Shown here piece after piece: positions 8,056-12,460 of a stretch of 12,460 bases of DNA (position 1 is the stretch's first letter; each line of letters starts with the position of its first letter). Location of the stretch: NCBI GenBank assembly GCA_958454405.1, contig CAUEBO010000069.1:1-12460 (forward strand), written 5' to 3'. The translations under genes and the position numbers were made by a program. Below the pieces are notes generated by a model. That model searched no databases. It was not told the DNA's origin and worked only from the letters and a program-made list of their open reading frames with translations. This DNA is from an uncultured Eggerthellaceae bacterium (GTDB lineage Bacteria > Actinomycetota > Coriobacteriia > Coriobacteriales > Eggerthellaceae).

Positions 8056-9051
8056 CTACGAGCGCCGGTTCTTGAACGTCCGCACCGTCGCATCGACCGC
8101 GTCGATGGCGAGGGCGAGCAGCACGAGCCCGCAGAACGCCGCCTGGACGTTCCCCAGCACCCAGCGCGCGGCCCCGTCCACGGCTCCGTCCGCCGCCTCC
8201 AGAGCCCCGATCAGAGCCTGCCCATCGATTATCTGGTAATGGGACAGCCAGAACACCACGAGCGCCGCCGCCAGCACGTCCACCACCAGCGTCACCGCCA
8301 AAAGTCGCATCGAGTAACGGCCTTCGACCAGCTTGAAGCTCTCCCCGGCCACGCACAAGAGCGTCCACGCGATGACGACCCAAGCCGAGGCGCGGATGGC
8401 CTCCACGTCGAACGGGTTGAACGGCACCCCGTCGGCGCGGTGCGAGAGCGCGTTCAGCACGTCGGGGAACAACAGGAACACGGCCGCGAACACCACGGAG
8501 AACACGATGCCCGCCACGGCGTCGCCGCGCGTGGACGCCTTGGACTCGCGCGGCACCGGCGGCAAGTCGTCGAGCGACCCCATCACTTCCACATCCACGC
8601 CCTTGTGCGAGAACACGGCGAACAGCACCGTCACGAACGAGAACGCGAGGGCCAGGCTCGTGACGAGCGTAGCCAGCCAGCCGAGCCCCTCCGCCAGAAC
8701 GCCGCCGGGAGCCCCCGAAGCCAGCGACAGCGCGCCCGCCACGGCGATGCCGCCGGCCGTGCAGGCCAGCACGATCTTCAGCACGAACAGGTACTGCGAG
8801 TAGTAGGGCTGCCCGATGAGGCACTTGCCCTCCCCGTCGGTGTACGTGCGCACCATCTCGCCCGGCGTTCCCAGCTCGGTCAGCACGACGCGGACGTCCT
8901 TTGCCGTGGGCGGCAACGCTCCGCAGCGCTCGTCGAGCATGTCGGATATCAGCGTACGCAGCTCGTCGGCCACGTCCGCGCGCTGGCTGGCCGGCAGGCG
9001 CCGCGTGATGGCGTAGAGGTAGCGCTCGATCAGGTCGTCATCGCGTGTCAT
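8056..9051 (-). CDS. DUF1700/HAAS-like membrane protein, PadR partner
   Basis: A 331-residue membrane protein. The first 75 or so residues form a soluble helical domain with the pattern seen in DUF1700/HAAS-type proteins: DLIERYLYAITRRLP, then ADVADELRTLISDMLDE, then a segment ending LTELGTPGEMVRTYTD. Six hydrophobic helices follow at about 87-110, 120-147, 178-199, 221-240, 247-270 and 296-318. Its start is 4 nt after the stop codon of the PadR gene, with GGGAAGGGA upstream inside that gene, so the two are translated together. PadR regulators are commonly paired with this kind of membrane protein, and a membrane-linked signalling or envelope-stress role is often assumed for such pairs; that is inference. 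No transporter motif or catalytic residue is recognisable. The biochemical function is unknown. Confidence 0.88.
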   Translation of the reverse strand: MTRDDDLIERYLYAITRRLPASQRADVADELRTLISDMLDERCGALPPTAKDVRVVLTELGTPGEMVRTYTDGEGKCLIGQPYYSQYLFVLKIVLACTAGGIAVAGALSLASGAPGGVLAEGLGWLATLVTSLALAFSFVTVLFAVFSHKGVDVEVMGSLDDLPPVPRESKASTRGDAVAGIVFSVVFAAVFLLFPDVLNALSHRADGVPFNPFDVEAIRASAWVVIAWTLLCVAGESFKLVEGRYSMRLLAVTLVVDVLAAALVVFWLSHYQIIDGQALIGALEAADGAVDGAARWVLGNVQAAFCGLVLLALAIDAVDATVRTFKNRRS

Positions 9052-9055
9052 CGCT

Positions 9056-9472
9056 TCATCCCTTCCCCTCGCCGTTCCCGGCTTCTTCCGCGTTCGTCGT
9101 CGCCTTGAGCTCGCCGGCGGCGTGATCGCCGGCCTCTTCCCCTGAGCGGAGCAGCGCGTTCACGCCGCCGCACAGCACGCGCCACTGCTCCTCCACCTCG
9201 CGCAGCACGCGCAGCCCCTCGTCGGTGGTGCGGTAGTACTTGCGCGGCTTCGAGCCGCCATTGTCCCATTCGCTCGCCAGCAGTCCCTGCGATTCAAGGC
9301 GGCGCATCAGCGGGTACAATGTGTTGGCTTCGACGGGGATGCCGTGCTCGGCAAGCGTTTTCACCAGCGCGTACCCGTAGGCGGGCTCGCGGAGCTGGCT
9401 GAGCGCCAGCATGACCAGCGTGCCGCGCCGCAGCTCCAGCACCATGCTCGACACCGCGTCCCCCTGCCCCAT
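9056..9472 (-). CDS. PadR-family transcriptional regulator
   Basis: A 138-residue winged-helix repressor. The core has the PadR pattern: LRRGTLVMLALSQL, YGYALVKTL, the recognition-helix region VEANTLYPLMRRLESQGLL, the wing segment SKPRKYYRTTDEG, then a C-terminal dimerisation helix (about 84-110). The last 28 residues are Glu/Gly/Ala-rich and probably disordered. ATG 9472 is preferred because AGGAGG (9478-9483) lies 5 nt upstream; a GTG at 9502 in the same frame falls inside the operator and lacks a good binding site. It is the first gene of an operon with the DUF1700/HAAS-like membrane protein. It probably represses its own operon through the inverted repeat just upstream. PadR proteins often respond to small hydrophobic or phenolic ligands or antibiotics, but nothing here names a ligand. 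Confidence 0.95.
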   Translation of the reverse strand: MGQGDAVSSMVLELRRGTLVMLALSQLREPAYGYALVKTLAEHGIPVEANTLYPLMRRLESQGLLASEWDNGGSKPRKYYRTTDEGLRVLREVEEQWRVLCGGVNALLRSGEEAGDHAAGELKATTNAEEAGNGEGKG

Positions 9473-9489
9473 GAGCCCCTCCTTCCCTT

Positions 9490-9544
9490 TACTGTGTGCC
9501 ACACACTATATCATATATCACATGGTAGTGTGTGGCACACAGTA
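9490..9544 (-). promoter_or_regulatory. Perfect inverted-repeat operator and PadR promoter
   Basis: Two 19-bp arms, TACTGTGTGCCACACACTA (9490-9508) and its exact reverse complement (9526-9544), are separated by 17 AT-rich bases. Each arm contains an 11-bp palindrome, GTGTG-C-CACAC, so there are two dimer sites 36 bp apart centre to centre. On the minus strand a TATGAT -10 box (9510-9515) lies between the arms, and the -35 region falls inside the distal arm (no good consensus hexamer). Binding at both arms would cover the promoter and the region ahead of the ribosome binding site. The position directly upstream of the PadR gene makes autorepression the simplest reading. Confidence 0.85.
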
Positions 9545-9861
9545 TAAATATGAGATCAATGAGCGGCCATCCGCGCACGATCCCGATGCGGAGCGAAGCA
9601 GGTCGGGAGCCGAAAGATCGGCAACCGCTGCCAGCGCAGCTCCGCAGGCCGTTCGCTCGACGGCGTGCCACGGCACCGCGCGAAAGCCTCGCCCGAACGC
9701 GGCTGGCAACAGACTCCGAAACGGCGACGACCTTGGCCGCGTGTCGGCGACGCCGAAGCATCGGATGCGCGCGACTACCGGGGCATGCCAAAACGGCAAC
9801 GGGCCGGTTCCCGCGCCGGCGCCGTGCGCGACGGATGCCGGCACTCGACTAAGCTGGAAAC
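9545..9861. other. Intergenic spacer, no gene seen
   Basis: Open frames on both strands are Arg/Ala-rich, lack ribosome binding sites and show no domain. A plus-strand TATAAA string (9543-9548) abuts the operator and could be a rightward -10 box, which would place the next gene under the same operator with a leader of about 300 nt; this is speculative. Small dyads such as GTGCC-AC-GGCAC near 9666 are unremarkable for this GC content. Confidence 0.5.
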
Positions 9862-10269
9862 ATGAATCAAGACCAGCGACAGAACCCCCGTGCGCCTCGG
9901 CAGACCGCGCAGCCCGTCCCGGCTCGCAGGCTCATCGTGTTCGGGCGCTGGGCGCTCGTCGCTGCGGGCATCGTCGCCATAGCCTTGGGATTCACAGCCG
10001 CCTCGGCTGCGGTGCGGCTCGTCGCCTTCGTGGGATTGAGCTTTCTTTTGGCGAACGCGCTCTGGCAGCACATGCCCCTTGCGCGATCCTGCGTCGCGGC
10101 GGGCGGCCTCGCGATGCTCTTCGGCGCAGCCGTCGCCCTGTACCGGCTGTTCACCTGGGACATGGGATTGGACAGCTGGCTGCCCGACGCCCTCGGCGCG
10201 CTGATCGGCGCCGCCATCGCCTACCCCGCCCTCAAGCGGATCGACCGCATCTCGCCTGACGGCTTGTAG
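9862..10269 (+). CDS. Small four-helix membrane protein, unknown function
   Basis: I do not recognise a family for this 135-residue protein. It has a polar, Gln/Arg/Pro-rich cytoplasmic head (1-23), then four hydrophobic helices at about 28-48, 50-68, 76-95 and 105-123, and a short charged tail. The even helix number and the Arg-rich head place both ends in the cytoplasm. Codon use (G/C third positions) and the membrane pattern argue that it is real. The start is less certain: there is no good Shine-Dalgarno, only GGAAA right next to the ATG, and a TAAGCT string 6 nt upstream could be a -10 for a leaderless message. It is alone in its orientation here, divergent from the PadR operon, so context gives no functional hint. 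Confidence 0.72.
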   Translation: MNQDQRQNPRAPRQTAQPVPARRLIVFGRWALVAAGIVAIALGFTAASAAVRLVAFVGLSFLLANALWQHMPLARSCVAAGGLAMLFGAAVALYRLFTWDMGLDSWLPDALGALIGAAIAYPALKRIDRISPDGL

Positions 10270-10475
10270 CGTCTTCTGCCGGCACCGAAACCCAACGGCC
10301 TTGGCTTCCGGAAAACCAACGGCCCCGCGCTCGACACAAAAATCACCGACGTACCCCACTCAAGGCGCCCGCCGAAGCCCCTCCGCACGCCCGCCTCGGC
10401 ACGCTAAAGCGTTTCCGCAGGCCGCAAGATTCCAAAAACTACGCGACCTCCCTGCGAGCGCTTCAGAATGGGGAC

Positions 10476-10534
10476 GTCGCTGGTTTCGTGCTGCGGGCGC
10501 CCTTCCCCAAAGGTGCGAGCAGCTCGTCAGCGAC
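10476..10534. repeat. 59-nt hairpin with stacked stems
   Basis: GTCGCTG (10476-10482) pairs with CAGCGAC (10528-10534), GCTGC (10490-10494) with GCAGC (10519-10523), and CGCCCTT (10498-10504) with the AAAGGTGCG segment (10509-10517) allowing two single-base bulges, closed by a CCCC loop. Internal loops of 7 and 4 nt separate the first two stems. It looks like a structured RNA element or the palindromic core of a dispersed repeat. No T-tract follows, so it is not a standard terminator. Confidence 0.6.
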
Positions 10535-10580
10535 AGCCCAAGCGAATGCCCTCGACCCCCGGTTGCAGAAAATCCAAAGC

Positions 10581-10996
10581 TCCACTGTTAAACCGAAATC
10601 GACACAAGCCGGTTCGGATCTGGGCAGCGCCAGTTCGACGGCAGGAACCATGCAGGCGTGTGCCAACGGCGGGCTAGCAGCGGAAAACCCCACTCGTGGC
10701 AGTTTTAAGCGTTAGTCGATCAGTTCAGAAGCTGCGCGGCCCCCTTCTTTGACTCCTTTGACGACCGCCTCCAGCGTGTCGCAACAAAAGGCCCGGTCGC
10801 GAGCGCTCCCTCTTCTCGACGGTTCCCGACGGCCTGCCGGAAGCCGGGGTCCGACGATCAACTAACGCCGTTTTCTGTCACGAAACCGAGTTTCTGCCGC
10901 TCGCCCGCCTTTGGCACACGCCTGCGTGGCACCTGGTGGCGACCCGGCGCTACGCGACCCCGAGCGGGCTTATGTCAATACTGGTTTAACAGCGGA
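10581..10996. repeat. Large inverted repeat with 135-nt arms
   Basis: The left arm (10581-10715), read on the minus strand, aligns end to end with the right arm (10863-10996), at roughly two thirds to 70 percent identity by eye. Exact shared blocks in the same order are CTAACGC at the inner edge, TTGGCACACGCCTGC in the middle (plus-strand copies 10652-10666 and 10912-10926) and GGTTTAACAG at the outer edge. The near-equal arm lengths (135 and 134) argue for two diverged copies of one element in opposite orientation, 147 bp apart. No transposase is present. A diverged non-autonomous element or a dispersed intergenic repeat family is the likeliest explanation. Confidence 0.75.
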
Positions 10997-11005
10997 TCCA
11001 AAACT

Positions 11006-11174
11006 GTTGGCACGATAACGACAGATTCTTTGCAGCTCCAAAGCCGAAAGCTTCTCCAAAAACCGACTTCCATCAACCTGTTCGTTCGTTTCCCCAGTTC
11101 GCTCAACTTGCAAACAATCCCAAAGCTTCAGCGGAGCGATGTGCGTGCAGAGAATCTGCCATTATCGTGCCAAC
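11006..11174. repeat. 169-nt hairpin with 29-nt near-perfect arms
   Basis: The arm at 11006-11034 matches the reverse complement of 11146-11174 at 26 of 29 positions; the shared blocks are GTTGGCACGATAA, CAGATTCT and TGCA. The three differences (11019, 11021, 11030) are transitions. In a minus-strand transcript two of them become G-U wobbles, while in a plus-strand transcript only one does. Inside, GCTCC and AAGCTT-type blocks partly continue the pairing (GCTCC at 11035-11039 against GGAGC at 11133-11137). It starts 10 bp after the 135-nt repeat arm ends. Confidence 0.75.
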
Positions 11175-11401
11175 GAGCCCCTCAGAAGGAGCCTCTGCGT
11201 CTTGTTGGCGGAAACCCGGAGATCGCTCGTCAATGGCGGCTCCGGGCAGGGCATCGTATTCCCCTTACACGCATGAGCGCTTGCAACATCTTAGATGCGC
11301 TGGGCGCGACCGACCCCGCCGGCAGACTCCGGCAGCGCCGAACGCTCAAGCAACCGCCCGCCCATCGGGTGAAATGCTTGGAGTTCGCCCCCACCCGCCT
11401 C

Positions 11402-11428
11402 TTGAACGATGCCTCTTTCCGCTATAAT
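11402..11428 (+). promoter_or_regulatory. Promoter of the GMP synthase gene
   Basis: A perfect TATAAT -10 box (11423-11428) is preceded by TTGAAC (11402-11407), a fair -35 match, at a short 15-bp spacing. The leader would be about 45 nt and contains a small CCGGC-TCGC-GCCGG hairpin (11445-11458) before the GAGGAGG ribosome binding site (11468-11474). No purine riboswitch fold is apparent in so short a leader. Confidence 0.7.
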
Positions 11429-11480
11429 CTCCCCACGAGAAAAACCGGCTCGCGCCGGGTCGAACACGAGGAGGTCCCGC

Positions 11481-12460
11481 ATGGATTCGAACAAGCGCCC
11501 CGAGGACATGGAGCGAATCACCACCCCCGAACTGGCGAACGCGTTCATCGACGAGCAAGTGGCCGCGATCCGCGCTCAGATCGGCGACCAGAAGGTGCTG
11601 CTGGCGCTGTCCGGCGGCGTGGACTCGTCGGTGGTGGCGGCGCTGTTGATCAAGGCCATCGGCAAGCAGCTCATCTGCGTGCACGTGAACCACGGCCTCA
11701 TGCGCAAGGGCGAAAGCGAGCAGGTCATCGACGTGTTCAAAAACCAGCTGGACGCGAACCTGGTCTACGTGGATGCCACCGACCGCTTCCTGGGCAAGCT
11801 CGTCGACGTCGAGGAGCCCGAGGCTAAGCGCAAGATCATCGGCGCCGAGTTCATCCGCGTGTTCGAGGAGGAGGCCCGCAAGGTGGGCGACGAGGTGAGC
11901 TTCCTCGCGCAGGGCACCATCTACCCCGACATCCTGGAGTCTGACGGCGTGAAGGCGCACCACAACGTGGGCGGCCTGCCCGACGACTTGCAGTTCGAGC
12001 TGTGCGAGCCCGTGAGGCTGCTGTACAAGGACGAGGTGCGCGTCATCGGCCGCGAGCTGGGCCTGCCCGAGTCCATGGTGGAGCGCCAGCCCTTCCCCGG
12101 CCCCGGCCTGGGCGTGCGCTGCCTCGGCGCCATCACGCGCGACCGCCTGGAGGCGCTGCGCGAGGCCGACGCCATCCTGCGCGAGGAGTTCGCCGCGGCC
12201 GGCCTGGAGGGCAAGGTGTGGCAGTACTTCGTGAGCGTCCCCGACTTCCGCGCCACCGGCGTGCGCGACGGCGTGCGCGCCTTCGAGTGGCCCGCCATCA
12301 TCCGCGCGGTCAACACGGTGGACGCCATGACCGCCGAAGTGCCGGAGCTGGATTGGGCGCTGCTAAAGAAGATCACGGCCCGCATCTTGGACGAGGTTCC
12401 GGGCATCTGCCGCGTGGTGTACGACCTCACGCCGAAACCGATTGGCACCATTGAGTGGGA
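11481..12460 (+). CDS. guaA: GMP synthase ATP-pyrophosphatase subunit, no amidotransferase domain
   Basis: This enzyme converts XMP to GMP in purine synthesis by ATP-dependent adenylylation and amination. The 326 codons in the window cover the synthetase part only. They include the PP-loop LALSGGVDSS (41-50), then GTIYPDILES and KAHHNVGGLP, the ERQPFPGPGLGVR segment, and the C-terminal dimerisation region with GVRDGVRAFEW, DAMTAEVPEL and the terminal DLTPKPIGTIEW. Usual bacterial GuaA is about 510-525 residues with an N-terminal glutamine amidotransferase. Here the protein starts about 20 residues before the PP-loop domain, behind GAGGAGG spaced 6 nt and a TATAAT promoter, and no amidotransferase sequence exists upstream. 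It therefore resembles the archaeal GuaAb subunit and needs a separate glutaminase partner, or ammonia. The stop codon lies just beyond the window, since the family normally ends TIEWE. Confidence 0.95.
   Translation, partial: MDSNKRPEDMERITTPELANAFIDEQVAAIRAQIGDQKVLLALSGGVDSSVVAALLIKAIGKQLICVHVNHGLMRKGESEQVIDVFKNQLDANLVYVDATDRFLGKLVDVEEPEAKRKIIGAEFIRVFEEEARKVGDEVSFLAQGTIYPDILESDGVKAHHNVGGLPDDLQFELCEPVRLLYKDEVRVIGRELGLPESMVERQPFPGPGLGVRCLGAITRDRLEALREADAILREEFAAAGLEGKVWQYFVSVPDFRATGVRDGVRAFEWPAIIRAVNTVDAMTAEVPELDWALLKKITARILDEVPGICRVVYDLTPKPIGTIEW

Larger units (their letters stand above)
10270..11422. other. Long repeat-rich non-coding region upstream of the GMP synthase gene
   Basis: About 1.15 kb without a convincing gene. 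Open frames on both strands lack domains, ribosome binding sites and the local codon bias. Parts, especially about 10980-11160, are visibly lower in GC than the genes. The region carries three inverted-repeat structures, annotated separately: 10476-10534, 10581-10996 and 11006-11174. A short direct repeat (GAAACCCAACGGCC at 10287-10300 and GAAAACCAACGGCC at 10311-10324) and a small stem, ACGCT-AA-AGCGT (10401-10412), lie near its left end. The stretches 10716-10862 and 11175-11400 show nothing I can name. Confidence 0.7.

Noticed and set aside
6101..8239. A 712-codon plus-strand open frame
   Set aside because: It is antisense to the NCS2 permease gene and its product is a His/Arg/Asp-rich string with no domain, typical of shadow frames in high-GC DNA.
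7892..8824. N-terminal extension of the permease frame to 774 residues
   Set aside because: The extra part overlaps the DUF1700/HAAS-like gene in another frame and is Arg/Gly-rich; the family start and ribosome binding site are at 7891.
9518..9844. A 108-codon minus-strand open frame running into the PadR operator
   Set aside because: It has a GTG start with no ribosome binding site, no recognisable domain, and its end falls inside the operator dyad.
10270..11480. CRISPR array, tRNA or retron RNA in the long spacer
   Set aside because: The repeats are inverted and not regularly spaced, there is no cloverleaf with conserved tRNA positions, and no reverse transcriptase or Cas gene is nearby.
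11030..11827. A 265-codon plus-strand open frame entering the GMP synthase gene
   Set aside because: Its second half is an out-of-frame reading of the GMP synthase gene and its first half lies in the hairpin-rich spacer; no domain is seen.

Overview
The window is high-GC bacterial DNA. Its coding regions are strongly biased to G/C at third codon positions, and its intergenic DNA is less GC-rich and full of dyads. Codon use, the type of sensor kinase and transporter, and the long repeat-rich spacers fit an actinobacterial gut anaerobe of the Eggerthellaceae (Coriobacteriia). That placement is an inference from style, not a database match.

Layout. Positions 1-730 hold no convincing gene but contain a long imperfect inverted repeat (382-559). 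A four-gene rightward locus follows: an OmpR/PhoB-type response regulator (731-1402), an intramembrane-sensing-type histidine kinase (1446-2450), a 241-bp spacer with three strong stem-loops, an ABC ATPase (2692-3372) and a 989-residue FtsX/MacB-type permease (3372-6341) coupled to the ATPase by a TGATG overlap. It reads as a stress-sensing and efflux (or detoxification) module. The kinase has almost no extracytoplasmic sensor, so the transporter or the membrane may supply the signal.

Convergent to it is a leftward NCS2 uracil/xanthine-type permease (6500-7891), which ends at an intrinsic terminator (6366-6399). Further right, also leftward, is a PadR regulator (9056-9472) and a six-helix membrane protein with an N-terminal DUF1700/HAAS-like domain (8056-9051), 4 nt apart. 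They are controlled by a perfect 19-bp inverted repeat around the PadR promoter. A small four-helix membrane protein (9862-10269) lies to the right on the plus strand.

Positions 10270-11422 form a non-coding stretch of about 1.15 kb built from inverted repeats at three scales: a 59-nt hairpin, a pair of 135-nt arms 147 bp apart, and a 169-nt hairpin with 29-nt arms. The last gene, starting at 11481 behind a TATAAT box, encodes the ATP-pyrophosphatase and dimerisation parts of GMP synthase without the N-terminal glutamine amidotransferase domain. The window ends at its last codon or nearly so.

The most interesting items are the repeat-saturated spacer upstream of the GMP synthase gene, the stand-alone GMP synthase subunit, the structured spacer inside the sensor-transporter locus, and the PadR operator. 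I found no clear evidence of an entirely new multi-gene system.
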